64,000 nt of DNA from Ceratothoa steindachneri (taxonomy: Eukaryota; Arthropoda; Malacostraca; Isopoda; Cymothoidae). The number at the start of each line of letters is the position of its first letter. Position 1 is the stretch's first letter. Below are positions 39,051-49,640 of the stretch, piece after piece. Location: NCBI GenBank assembly GCA_963969495.1, contig OZ018335.1, positions 87,950,440 through 88,014,439 on the forward strand, in the 5' to 3' direction. The notes below the pieces were generated by a model. It did not search any database and was not told the DNA's origin. It saw only the letters and a program-made list of their open reading frames with translations. Position numbers and translations under genes: made by a program.

Positions 39051-39051
<1 letters not shown>
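37781..39051 (-). mobile_element. mariner element 2 in (TA)n
   Basis: About 1.27 kb between TA runs. The 5' end on the minus strand reads gtaggtgagtcaaaaagtt, a mariner-like terminus. The opposite end reads tggcataaaatttttatttg on the plus strand and is only weakly similar, so the inverted repeats are asymmetric or the 3' end has been altered. Confidence 0.8.
37814..38863 (-). CDS. mariner transposase, complete D,D34D frame
   Basis: 349 uninterrupted codons from ATG at 38863 to the stop at 37814, the usual mariner length. N-terminal: paired helix-turn-helix (IKFLTKLDWKPVKIIDALQ; ITIDEVANACEISHGSAFGI). Linker: LSARWVPKALREDQ, the mariner WVPHEL-like motif. Catalytic core: VTGDETWVYQFDPES (first Asp), FHHDNAPAHSS (second Asp), and YSPDLAPSDFFLFPNLK with the third Asp exactly 34 residues after the second. 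It would cut and paste the element at TA sites. It is unrelated in detail to the neighbouring mariner family. All key residues are present, so activity is possible if the ends are competent. Confidence 0.93.
   Translation of the reverse strand: MANFEIRANIKFLTKLDWKPVKIIDALQQVYGDSSPCRAVVYDWIKRFKGGREEVEDDPREGRPSTSINPENVELVRNLVDKDRRITIDEVANACEISHGSAFGILTENLGLSKLSARWVPKALREDQLNHRANLSLAILTKIEANEDSFFERLVTGDETWVYQFDPESKNQSKEWHPRGAAGPIKFKTERSVKKIMATVFGDSEGIILIDFLEGQKTVTSSYYEGVLRKLKTSIAKKRRGKLHKQILFHHDNAPAHSSKAVRSQLREFRWETLAHPPYSPDLAPSDFFLFPNLKGHLKGTRFQSLDEAKKQVITWCQRQPREFYKDGIYRWIHRLRKCIDVNGAYVEK

Positions 39052-39138
<87 letters not shown>
39052..39138. repeat. (TA)n microsatellite
   Basis: TA run between mariner 2 and the right arm of LTR C. 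Confidence 0.95.
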
Positions 39139-39140
<2 letters not shown>

Positions 39141-39531
39141 CTTTTGAAAACGTTTTCTCTCGTGAGAAAATATACTGTAACGGCGAAATTTGGTCAAACG
39201 CTTTTTTCTTCTTCCTAAACAAAATAGAAATATAATATTGTGGTTGTAATTAGATGCTCATCGAATGTCGTTACGATCGAGTTAACTCATCTTAAGTTTC
39301 CCTTTTGTAACCACAGAATAATTATTCTCATTCCAAGTTTGCATTTTCACCGCGACTTTGGTCTTTTCGTCAAATAAAAAATGGGAACGGTTCTAAAATA
39401 TTCTGTTACATATAATAATATTTCATTTGACTTTCTTTTTGTTTTGTTTTATACACATAAATTTATTTACATTGGTTGAGTGTACACATTACTACTTCAT
39501 GGGTTTCTGTGTCCACATATTGTGTACCACA
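39139..39531 (-). repeat. 5' LTR of element C, right arm
   Basis: Pairs with 34570-34971. The minus strand starts tgtggtacacaatatgtg, giving a TG...CA LTR together with the left arm. Confidence 0.72.
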
Positions 39532-41419
39532 TATTTTATTAGGGTATTTATCAAAAATTTTAAGCAATACTATATATACATTTAATATTTAGCACTTAAG
39601 ATGTACCAAACCACTAATGTTATGATTACGTTGTCACGACAATCTCCATTTTTAATTAATAAAATGGTAAAACGTTCGCTACAGTATCATGAGTGCCCCC
39701 ATCTTTGATCTGATCATATGAATTACTTTTCTTTTAGAAAAATATAGAAAACAAAAAAGAGGTATTACATAAATTTTGGATTGAAAAAGCAAAGAGCATA
39801 AGAGAACAACAGAACCAGACCAACTGAACGCAATACAAATAATGATGGACAAGTAGGTGACGTTGCAAAGTCTATGGGCGGACTCTTGAAGGTCGTCCCT
39901 AATTATGGGGGAACCTTGAAGGTAATCGTGAGGACAACCCAAGAGCCTTGGAAGGGGGACGCTGGTTGCCAGTAATGGTGATAGATTACCGAGTTATCGC
40001 GTAATCTTTTGGCAAGGTCTCGGGTTGATACAGATGCCTCGGTTGGTTTGCGTTGCCCTCCCTTATTTGCCACGAGTTATTTGTTGGTTTCTATGGGGCT
40101 CCTTAAGGCGATGGGGCGGTCTTATTCTACCGACGGGGTCAAATAGCCCGGATGATGGGGATAGACCACACCAGGGTAGAACACCGGTATTTCGGGAGTT
40201 ATGTAATCGTTCGAGGAATTGTGATTAACGAGGAGAATGCGCAACGCCTATTCCCGATTAATTAAGCCTTGAAGCAGGAAGATTGAGGAACGTCAGGATA
40301 TTGAAGTCACCAAAGTAAAAATAGAATTATTATTGAAAACTAAATCTTATTGTACTTTACAAAATTTCTTTAATTAAGTTTTAAGTTCTAAGTTATGACA
40401 TAAATTAAGTTCAGGGGCAAGTGCGGGCAAGGTCTAACGGAGCATGGACGAATAGAACCTTTAAGAGTTACACCTTTTTGTCCTCGTTATGTACACGACT
40501 ATATACAGAGATGAATTACGCGAATCCAAGAGATTGGACTGAACGATAAAAACTGCGATATATCGCTATATAAAAGCTGTAATCTTTATTCTAATTTTTT
40601 TTCTGGCTTCACACAGTTATATATATTCAATTTAAGCCACGCCCTACAAGTTCCTCTTTCAACTAAGCCACACCTCCCACTTATGTACCGTCCTGCTAAC
40701 ATAACTAGACTTTTGATTGGCTACTACCGAACAATTGATAAGGAAGGCACTCCGAATATTGGGTAAAGTCTCTGTGGGCGGTGGCATATTGCCATATACA
40801 CTGATTTCTAATCTGGTTTCTATTTGTTTAATAGTGATAGCTATCCGGTTTATTCTGGATTATGCCTTGATTATAATGTTTGCCTAAGATTGCTTCGACC
40901 AACTCTAACGGAAATAACTGTGCTCCGATTACTACCGAGTGACATTCTCGTAAATGGCGTACTTTACTTTTCTCTATTTCTGTACCTTATATGTGTAGCG
41001 ATTCTCGCGTGTGTTCTATTTTGGACGTACACGCCGGTCGATACAAGTCAATACCTCCGACAGCCATCGCATAGCGTTCCGGATTTTGTCGCTATCGTTG
41101 AAAAGAACAGCACTCAACGGCTACTATGCGTATCCGAAGTCCCCACTTTATGATTACCAATTATAATAGTTTTTATTTAACGCTTTTCTTGTTTAGGATT
41201 TCTAGTCGATATATTTGCATTAATTTTCCTTGTTTTGTTTTGCATGAATCAATCGTCAAAACATAAGTTAACTAAATGAATATTTTGAAAGGACGTTTTG
41301 GGTAAGTTCTAGACCCTAGCTTTCATACACTACCGGCGTTTTTGTTAGTGTTAACACCCTTTGCCTAGCAATAATAAAGATTTACCAGTAAAAACCACGG
41401 GATTCATTATTTATCTATT
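39532..41419. other. stretch without recognised gene
   Basis: No known domain was seen. A plus-strand frame 40824-41153 (109 codons) contains one hydrophobic stretch (about 20 residues, VLYFSLFLYLICVAILACV) but no recognisable family, and is not called as a gene. Confidence 0.35.
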
Positions 41420-41815
41420 GTAACATAACATAACATAATTTCACGGATGACAAAAGCCACAAGGGCCTATCAAAGGTCATCCGTATCTATCAAATCCCAC
41501 CCACATAATGCATCCATAGGATTTTGTCAGATCATGCATCTACAATATACAATTTAACAATCCATAGGAATGTCCAACCATGCATCTACAATATATAATT
41601 TAAAGCCTCCATAGGAGTCTGTCAAAAACAAAATCAAAGTCCCCCAAAATATAAAATAAAAAGAAACTGCATCCACAGGAATAAGTCAAGAAACATATCC
41701 ACATACCAAAAAGTAAGAAATTAACCCTCCATTCCCATATAATCATCTAATCTGCGCTTGAAAACATTCAAGTTTGGGCTGTCTACAGTCTCAGGTGGCA
41801 AACTATTCCAATAAT
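41420..41815 (-). mobile_element. 3' end of a LINE, minus strand
   Basis: On the minus strand the codons from about 41810 read NYWNSLPPETVDSPNLNVF, then KRRLDDYMGMEG and a stop. This is the typical C-terminus of CR1/L2-type RT proteins. A 300-bp tail follows, ending in a repeated tgttatg unit (41421-41438), a usual 3' end for such LINEs. It meets the plus-strand LINE head to head at about 41810. Confidence 0.7.
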
Positions 41816-42919
41816 TCACCAAATCTTAGTAAGGAAGCTTCAAATCTTCTGTGGCAGGAGATTGAACGGGCATGTAGAAGTAAGCATGTGTGTATAATGG
41901 GCGATTTTAATTACAGAAATATAGACTGGGAAGCTCTTGTGGGTGATCAGGAGGCTGAGGAATTTTTGAATGTTGTCCAAGATAATTTTCTGAGGCAGAT
42001 TATTAACGAACCCACTAGAGGTAATAATATACTGGATTTAGTTCTGACAAATAGGGAAGAAGTTATTAAGGATACTGAGATTGGAGGAAATTTGGGTAAT
42101 AGTGACCATTGTGAAATTAGATTCAAGATGAAATGGAATGGTATTGATAGTAGCATGAACAATGTTAAAATTCCTGACTTTAGAAGAGCAAATTATAATG
42201 GGCTAAGGACTTACCTGGAGGCAGTTGTACAGAAACCAGGCAATGAAATCAATTCAGGAATAGATTCAATGATATCAGTTAGTGGAGACAATAATCACCA
42301 GGAGGAAGAGATTACAATTGAAGAGGAGTATGAAAGAATAATTGAGCAATTAATTACAGGTCAGATGATTAACATTCCTTATAAGGAGATTAGGACTAAA
42401 AATAATGACCCAAAATGGATGACAGATAAAATTAAGCATTATATTGGCATTAAAAAGGGCATTTATAGGAAAATAAAAAATGGAGAGGATCCCTTAAGGC
42501 AGAGATATAATGAACTAGCAAGAGATGTTAAAAAGTTAGTTAGAGTAGCAAGGAGAAATTATGAAATTAAAGTGGCAAATAGGGCAAAGGAAGATCCTAA
42601 AAGTTTTTATCAATTATACAAAACTAAGGTTAGAGATAAAATAGGCCCACTTATAGATTCCAATGGAGAATTAGTGAGTGATAGGGACTCAATGGCTGGA
42701 ATGCTAAATGACTTTTTTCTCTCAGTATTTACACAGGAGGATACTCTAAATATACCCGAGGTGTCAATGATCTTTCGGGGTAATGATGAAGAGAAATTAA
42801 AGGATATCTTGATCACAAAGGAGATAGTGACAAAGGAAATTGATAAAATCAAAAGTAGTAAAGCATCCGGTCCTGATGAGGTCTTTCCTAGAATTTTGAA
42901 AGAATGTAAGGATGTATGA
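41812..42919 (+). pseudogene. LINE endonuclease C-terminus and RT entrance
   Basis: Plus-strand codons from about 41812 (NSPNLSKEASNLLW) carry CIMGDFNYRNIDWE (APE endonuclease GDFN), NILDLVLTNRE and GNSDHCEIRF (the SDH catalytic motif). A linker of about 200 residues and the RT entrance KSSKASGPDEVFPRILKEC follow. The frame ends at 42919 because gatgt is duplicated (a 7-bp insertion at about 42911-42922). Apart from this and the missing 5' end the frame is clean. The N-terminal half of EN is gone. Confidence 0.85.
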
Positions 42920-44405
42920 TGTGTTAAGTGAGCCCCTAGCATGCATCTTTAGAAAATCATTGGAGAGTGGCATTGTGCCAGTGGCATGGAAGAAAGCCAA
43001 TGTGATACCTATATTTAAGAAAGGGGATAAAACAAATATGTCTAATTACAGACCAGTAAGTTTGACATCAATGGTAGGGAAAATGATGGAATCTATTATA
43101 GCAAGGAATATTAGGGATCACTTGGATAAGCATAAGTTGATAAAAGAATCACAGCATGGCTTTAGTAAGGGTAAATCCTGCCTGACTAATTTGCTGTCTT
43201 TTTATAGTAAGGTGTATGAAGCAGCAGATAAGGATGAAAACTATGATATTTTATACTTGGACTTTAGTAAGGCTTTTGATCGAGTGCCACACTTACGGCT
43301 TCTGAGCAAAGTTAAAGCACACGGGATCGATGGCAGTATATTTAGGTGGATTCAGTCACGGCTTGGTGACAGACAGCAAAGAGTTAGTATAGATGGAGTT
43401 AAATCTGAGTGGGGGTGTGTTAGCAGTGGAGTTCCGCAAGGATCTGTTTTGGGTCCCTTGTTATTCTTAATTTATATTAATGATCTTGACATAGGTATAA
43501 GTAGTGACCTGAGTAAATTTGCTGATGATACTAAGCTAGGTAGGGCCATTAGGGCTGATTCTGATGCTGTTGTAATGCAGGAGGAATTGACCATTCTGTC
43601 CAATTGGGCTGAGAAATGGCAAATGAAGTTTAACATAGACAAATGTAGTGTACTTAGTATAGGTAGAAATAATCCACTGAATAGTTATAAATTAAATGGG
43701 AGAAATTTAGGGAGGACCGATTGTGAGAGGGACTTGGGTATTTTGGTAAGTTCAGACCTTCGTCCTAGAAAGCAATGCCTAAATGCTAAGAATAAAGCTA
43801 ATAGGATATTGGGATTCATTAGGAGGAGTGTAAGCAATAAGAGTGCTGAAGTCATTCTAAAACTGTATCTGGTGCTAGTTAGGCCTCATCTAGACTATGC
43901 AGTACAATTTTGGTCACCATATTATAGGAAGGATATTGATTTGCTTGAGTCTGTGCAGAGAAGGATGACAAAGATGATTGGTGGGCTAAGGAACTTACCT
44001 TATGGTGAAAGGCTCAGAAAACTAAATCTACATACATTGGAAAGGAGAAGAGTCAGAGGGGAATTGATTGAAGTCTTCAAATGGGTAAAAGGATATAATA
44101 AAGGGGATCTGGGTAAGGTTCTTATACTTAGTGAACATGACAGGACACGTAGCAATGGGTTTAAGCTTGATAAGTATAGGTTTAGGAAGGAGATTGGGAG
44201 GAATTGGTTTACAAATCGTGTGGTAGATGAATGGAATAGGCTCACTAGACATGTGATAGAAGCCTCCTCTCTGGGTAGTTTTAAGAATAGATTAGATAAA
44301 TATATGAATGAAGCTGCTAGATGGGACTGGCTTTTTTTATGTACATATGTATATATTTTTCTGCGGAGTGGGGAGATTATTTTGCGGTTGCATGAATGGA
44401 CATAA
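42912..44405 (+). CDS. CR1/L2-type LINE reverse transcriptase (continuation)
   Basis: 497 open codons continuing the LINE protein in the next frame. RT motifs in order are PVAWKKANVIPIFKKGDK, NYRPVSLTSMVGKMME, HGFSKGKSCLTNL, LYLDFSKAFDRVPH (catalytic Asp), GVPQGSVLGPLLFLIYIND and SKFADDTKLG (catalytic Asp pair). The thumb and C-terminal region hold YAVQFWSPYYRKDI, RTRSNGFKL and VVDEWNRL. All palm catalytic residues are present. The true start is upstream, in the frame that ends at 42919. Confidence 0.9.
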   Translation: MYDVLSEPLACIFRKSLESGIVPVAWKKANVIPIFKKGDKTNMSNYRPVSLTSMVGKMMESIIARNIRDHLDKHKLIKESQHGFSKGKSCLTNLLSFYSKVYEAADKDENYDILYLDFSKAFDRVPHLRLLSKVKAHGIDGSIFRWIQSRLGDRQQRVSIDGVKSEWGCVSSGVPQGSVLGPLLFLIYINDLDIGISSDLSKFADDTKLGRAIRADSDAVVMQEELTILSNWAEKWQMKFNIDKCSVLSIGRNNPLNSYKLNGRNLGRTDCERDLGILVSSDLRPRKQCLNAKNKANRILGFIRRSVSNKSAEVILKLYLVLVRPHLDYAVQFWSPYYRKDIDLLESVQRRMTKMIGGLRNLPYGERLRKLNLHTLERRRVRGELIEVFKWVKGYNKGDLGKVLILSEHDRTRSNGFKLDKYRFRKEIGRNWFTNRVVDEWNRLTRHVIEASSLGSFKNRLDKYMNEAARWDWLFLCTYVYIFLRSGEIILRLHEWT

Positions 44406-44599
44406 TCCTCTGGATGCATTTTATGTATATTGTAGATTAGATCTGACGAACTCCTGTAAAGGGTGACAATGTTGATGACTTTTCTCTGGTAAGAAATCTT
44501 TTGTGTGTTGACTGGAACAGGAGCTGCCAAGTGTAGGCCATGAATGGTCTTTTGCAGTCTCCTTCTTTTCTTATGTTCTTACTCTGTTAGTGAAAAAAT

Positions 44600-46520
44600 A
44601 TTTTCTAACATCCAGTCTGGTTGTTTGCATTTCAGGAAATGACTGAATTCTCTATCTCAGTCCAGGAGTTTAGGTGGTTAGATGAGGCTGTTGAGTTCTT
44701 CTCTGGCAACCTCATCGCTGTGGGCCTAACTACTATTCCTAGAATGTCTGGCCATTTTGCACATCAACCACTCCTGTGGTGGTCAGTAGAGTGTGAGACA
44801 GCCCTCAAACAGAAGGGTTATGCCTACATGTGCTATAAGCGCCGCCTGAATGAGTTCATTGCTGGTGAATTTCATCAGGCTAGGTTCCAGTATATTTTGC
44901 ATGTCCATTGCTCTTCTTGGCGGGCATACGTGTCTTCACATAATGGGAAGACCCCTTTGGCAGAGGTGTGGAAGCAAGTCAAAATGATTCGGGGGGGAAG
45001 TTCTTGCAGGACCCTTGAATGACAGGTTTACTCTCAGTGAGTTGCATTCTGCTCTTGCTTCGTGTGCAAACACTGCCCATGGTCGGAACTATGTCCCATA
45101 CGCCGTGCTTCTTTACCTGTTTGAGTGAGGCATGGCTTTTCTCTTAGATTTGTTCAACAGGATCTGGGTGGAGGGTCTCATGGCAGATTCCTGGCGAATC
45201 GCTACTGTGCTCACCTTTTTATAGACAGTGGAGGCCATCTGTCTTCTGCATAGTTCAACTTCCTGCAAGTTCCACTCCATATCAGATGCTCTGCTCCAAC
45301 TGGAAAATGCCGCCTGCAAGGCCTTCCTTTGTATACAGCACTATGCCACTTTAGAAGGACTATGATACCGCATGGCGATACAGTATCATGGAGACTCTCC
45401 ACACGATGGGGGCAAGGGGATGCCCCCCAATCTTTATATTTTAATTTTTGCAAGATCATTGATTCCACGTACGGGTGGGGGGAGCCTTCTTCGCCACAAT
45501 GGAGCAGGAAGAAAGTGTCCTCAGTGTCACATTCTTTGCCCTGAGAATGAACAGCATCACCTCGGGTGCTGCCAGAAGATGTTCTTGCTACACTACATGG
45601 ATGACCTTTTGCAGCCCAGATGCCAACTCTGGAGCATCAACCTCACCAGGCATTGAACCGCCTCTCATGTTACACCGAAGTGCACAGTCTTCAGTTTTCA
45701 TTGGCTGCACTTCTGTTACTATTCAGGGCTCCACCCTGACCCAGACTTGTTTCTAAATGGGGTTCACCTGGAAGTGGTAGACTTGCCCCATTTCCTTGGT
45801 CTTGACTTTGACCAACACCTCACCTCGGAGGCCCATATGTGCAGCCTTAGGGTCTCTTGTAGCCGTGCCATAGATATTCTTCATTCTATGACCCTCAGCA
45901 CATGGGGCGTTGATAGGGTTACTGCCTTACTTTTTTATCGATCCTTTTTGGTTCGAAGCTCGACTATGGATGTGAGTTTTATGCATCTGCAGCTGAGCGT
46001 GTATTACGGAAGGTGGACTTGATCTACCACACTGGCCCATGCCTGGCGACTGGTGCCTTCCATACATTTCCCATTGAGAGCCTACTTGTCAATGCTGGGG
46101 AGATGCCACTGGTTCTGCAACGTGTTCAGGCCATTTTTTGCCTGAACCCGCAAGCACGGCATTGCCCTCAGTTAAGAACAGCTCTCACTGCATCCCCAGC
46201 TGATCTCAACGTGAATCATACCCTAAGCCCTTTGGGTTTAGGGCTAGGAAACTCCTTTGAGAGCTCGATATAGCTCTTTGGCTGGTGCGCCACTTGTTCT
46301 GCTTAGGATGCCACCTTTGACTATTTGTCGCTACGCCTCTTCTCCCAAAGCTTCTACAGCGCCGGGAGTATTGTGTTTGTCCTTTTTGGAGCACACTTCC
46401 TGTCATGCTGGAACCATGCCAATGTATATGGATGACTCTAATTCCAAAGAGGGGGTCAGTTGCCATGCCATATCCTCTCTGTTTAAAGTCAGTGGGGCTC
46501 TGTCATGTGCTGTGTCTGTC
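44600..46520 (+). pseudogene. I-like LINE remnant (EN/RT linker, RT pieces, RNase H)
   Basis: Broken plus-strand frames in order. 44621-45022 carries SGHFAHQPLLWWSVECETA and SWRAYVSSHNGKTPLAEVW, the post-EN linker. About 45020-45225 carries LSELHSALASCANTAHGRNYVPYAV and FNRIWVEGLMADSWR, the RT entrance. The RT palm is scrambled. 45960-46120 reads SKLDYGCEFYASAAERVLRKVD and ESLLVNAGEMPL, a post-RT region. 46390-46500 reads PMYMDDSNSKEGVS, resembling the first RNase H motif. RNase H fits the I group rather than CR1. Stops and frameshifts occur throughout. Confidence 0.7.
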
Positions 46521-46730
46521 TTACTAGTTCTCCCATCTCACGACAGAATTCTTTCATACTCTTCCGTTCACAACCTTCACTCTTCATACCCCCATTCATC
46601 AGCTCCTCACTCAAAGCTCTCATCCAACTCAAGGTACATTCTTGCTAAACAGACAGGTCACTCACATCCCCTGTATTCTCAACAGGCATACCAGAAACCT
46701 GAAAAATCAGCCACTTCATCATTCACTACA

Positions 46731-47464
46731 TCAAACCTCACCCCTACTATTACCATTCACAAAACCCAAAAAATCAGCCACACTAGGTTCATTCTGCCCA
46801 AACACACTATCATTCATACTGTTCCCAAAACCAGAAAAATCAGGCACAGGCAGCTCACTCACTCGTCTACTTATACTTTCATTCGTACTTGCATTCTTCC
46901 TTTCACTCTTTTTTATACGCTTTTTACTCCTCAAGACCAAGACAAGCTCTTTCCCAGACAGATCCATACTATCACACGCCTTCTCATCATCAGGCACCCT
47001 ATTTCTCTCTTTGCACAATTCATACACCGGATGGCTCTCAAGGTAGTCAGGAGGTTCTCTCCATGTCGTTAACTGACTCTGATGAGCCCGCACTCTCTCA
47101 GTCATACCGTCATTCAAACTCTCCAAAACATACGTCACCCCATTTTCACAAACTCTCACAACTCTATAAGGTACATCAAACTTCTCGCTCATTTTTGACA
47201 CAGTCAACCTACTCTTCACTTCTTTCACCTTCAATACTTTCGCACCTAGGCTTCCATACACACATAATAAAAAACAACTGCTCAACCACATGCACAACAG
47301 TCACACTCCTTTTATCTCTCACAGGCGCTGCATACACAAACTTACTTTTATGATCCAACCATAACAACCATACCAACATTCCCAGCACTTGTATGCGGCA
47401 AAGACACACAATCAATCACTACCAATTCAAACGGTTCTTTTGTATCAACTTTCAACATCGGTGG
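46731..47464 (-). pseudogene. duplicated, internally deleted integrase segment of D
   Basis: Positions 47252-47464 repeat 48082-48294 almost exactly (integrase core start, with VVIDCVSLPH and DKRSVTVVHVVEQ). Positions 46978-47250 repeat 47468-47740 (C-terminal domain, with KVSEKFD-like, RVVRVCENGVTYVLESLND and LCKERNRVPDDEKA). The offsets are 830 and 490 bp, so the unit was duplicated in tandem and this copy lost 340 bp, with ctagg at the joint. The frame continues to 46731 as a basic, Ser-rich C-terminal tail. Confidence 0.85.
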
Positions 47465-47465
47465 T

Positions 47466-48600
47466 GCCTTCTCATCATCAGGTACCCTATTTCTCTCTTT
47501 GCACAATTCATACACCGGATGGCTCACAAGGTAGTCAGGAGGTTCTCTCCATGTCCTTAACTGACTCTGATGAGCCCGCACTCTCTCAGTCATACCGTCA
47601 TTCAAACTCTCCAAAACATACGTCACCCCATTTTCACAAACTCTCACAACTCTATAAGGTCCATCAAACTTCTCGCTCATCTTTGACACAGTCAACCTAC
47701 CCTTCACTTCTTTCACCTTCAATACTTTCGCACCTAATTCAAATGGACGGAACTTTTCATGTGCCTCACGCCATACACTGCTCACTTTCACTCAAACAAA
47801 ACCTATCTTTCACTCGCCTTTCAAAATTCATCACAAACTGACATGGGGACATTCCAGTTGCACAATGCACAACACTCTTCCCAGCCATACATACCAGTCA
47901 TTCACTGTCGTACTCATCATTCTCAACATCTCACACAAGGTTCTTATAGTACGTTCAGCCAATCCATTTGAAGACGGTACATACGGAGTTGTTCTCACAT
48001 GCTCCACACCATTCTCTCTCAACATTTGCTCAAACACTTCTCCTACAAATTCAGCCCCATTATCACTCGGACATCTTCTAGGCTTCCATACACACATAAT
48101 AAAAAACAACTGCTCAACCACATGCACAACAGTCACACTCCTTTTATCTCTCACAGGCGCTGCATACACAAACTTACTTTTATGATCCAACCATAACAAC
48201 CATACCAACATTCCCAGCACTTGTATGCGGCAAAGACACACAATCAATCACTACCAATTCAAACGGTTCTTTTGTATCAACTTTCAACATCGGTGGTTTC
48301 ACTTGCACATCTTGCACCTTTCACTTCTGACACCTTTCACACGTAGTCGCTCCATCATTCACAACAGTTCTCAGAAGCAGATGGAACACACGCTCCTTCA
48401 TACACTCCCACAGCTTAAACTTACCCATATGCCACTAATTATCATGCACAACCTTCACCAGACCAATCATACCAACCAGGGACATCACAGGTACATACAT
48501 ATCATCACCACCCTTCACATGCCTCACAAAATATACAACATCCATATAAATAACAAAATCCTTAGCATACCTTTTGAAATCACTTAAACACTCAGGCCAT
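47466..48600 (-). pseudogene. integrase of gypsy element D
   Basis: In reading order the HHCC zinc finger spans HDN-HMGKFKLWECMKERVF (about 48440-48385) and CERCQKC (about 48335). The core has VVIDCVSLPH (first Asp) and CPSDNGAEFVGEVFEQML (second Asp). SSNGLAERTIRTL carries the Glu exactly 35 residues after the second Asp. The C-terminal domain follows with GAKVLKVKEVKGRLTVSKMS and PYRVVRVCENG. Frameshifts occur near 48415 and 48165 and at 47835. The D,D35E residues are all present. It lies directly downstream of the protease. Confidence 0.85.
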
Positions 48601-49130
48601 TCATTCAAATCAACACGCGTCATTACACACCTCTTCAATTTACTAACATCTCTAGAATATCATCATCACTTAAAATCTCATTCTCGTCATCCATGACCAA
48701 CACAATCATACCGCAAAACTTGACAACATTCTTTGCACACTCATTCAACCTCATCACCTCACATTCGCCTTTCATTAGACAATCCTTATCAGCATCCAAA
48801 GACAAATCATTCAATCTCATAAAGTCTACACCAAGCAAGAAACAACACGGCATTTGCTCATCTTTCAGAATCACAAAGTCATGCTTTACATTCACACCAT
48901 TACCCAAACTCACTTTCAGACTAACCTGTTCCCATGCCACTATCATGCCATTCCCTAATCCACTTATCCGTAACTTTACAGGCTTACACTAGCAACATCT
49001 AAACTCATCATACTTACTCAGAATCTTCTCATTCACTAAAGACACTTGCACTCCAGTATCAATCAAACCACAGAACAACCTTTCACCAACTTTCACTCTC
49101 ACTTCCATTATATCAGGTCCACCATGTTCG
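48601..49130 (-). pseudogene. retropepsin of gypsy element D, downstream of RNase H/OTU
   Basis: Minus-strand reading: MEVRVKVGERLFCGLIDTGV has the catalytic DTG at 49060-49052, VSLVNEKILSKYDEF follows, and CCFLLGVDFMRLNDLSLD is the second conserved strand. A long acidic linker runs into the integrase zinc finger (DLNEWPECLSDFKRY). One frameshift separates it from the OTU segment near 49135, a stop falls near 49000, and one shift occurs near 48637. Coding similarity is otherwise continuous from OTU through protease to integrase. Gypsy proteases normally precede RT, so the position is unusual. Confidence 0.82.
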
Positions 49131-49199
49131 CAAACACTGAACGAACAAGCACCCCAACATCAGCACTGACATCCGCACCATCATCATCACTCACCACAC

Positions 49200-49640
49200 A
49201 CTCATCTTCATCCAGACAATCCTTCTTCTCTCTCATATATGAACACTTTTCAATCACCCAATTATAGTGCACACTGCTCAAACATTGCAGATGTACCACA
49301 TTAGCATTCAAACCCTTCATCTTCTCATCTTTGTACACAATCAGCCTCTCACCACCAAAGTGCACATAAACAATCACTCCATACAAACGACTCACTACAA
49401 TCAACACTTCCTGAAATGGCGGGACCCCTTGCATACACATCGCTCTCAATTCTTTCATGAAGTTCTGCACCTTTGCCATACCAATGCTTTCAGGCTTCCT
49501 ACATACTTCATTCATTACCTCCTTCCTTAAGTCATCCACACTATCGAGCACTCTCACGTCTACTCCATCACTCTTCAAATCTTGCACACCATTCCATACA
49601 CTCTCAAACAAGGAATCACCATCACCCTTACTCTCCTTTC
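49200..49640 (-). pseudogene. OTU-like cysteine protease domain in pol of D
   Basis: Within the open frame 50331-49108, residues about 235-365 read KGDGDSLFESVWNGV, SVDDLRKEVMNEV, FMKELRAMCMQGVPPFQEVL, SRLYGVIVYVHFGGERL and VVHLQCLSSVHYNWVI. This matches the OTU layout: GDGNC-LF at the N-terminus, a W/P-rich helix pair, and a late His in an HY motif. The catalytic Cys is Ser here (GDGDS), though His is kept. OTU domains cleave ubiquitin or act in viral polyproteins; the role in this element is unknown. It lies between RNase H and protease in the same frame as RNase H. Confidence 0.75.

Larger units (their letters stand above)
41810..44590 (+). mobile_element. CR1/L2-type LINE, 5'-truncated
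   Basis: EN C-terminal part, RT and a 3' tail that includes tttgcagtctccttc and cttatgttctta near 44560-44582, a familiar CR1/L2 ending. The 5' end is lost inside EN. Confidence 0.85.

Noticed and set aside
40824..41153. 109-codon plus-strand frame with one hydrophobic stretch
   Set aside because: A single possible membrane segment is not enough, and no family was recognised.
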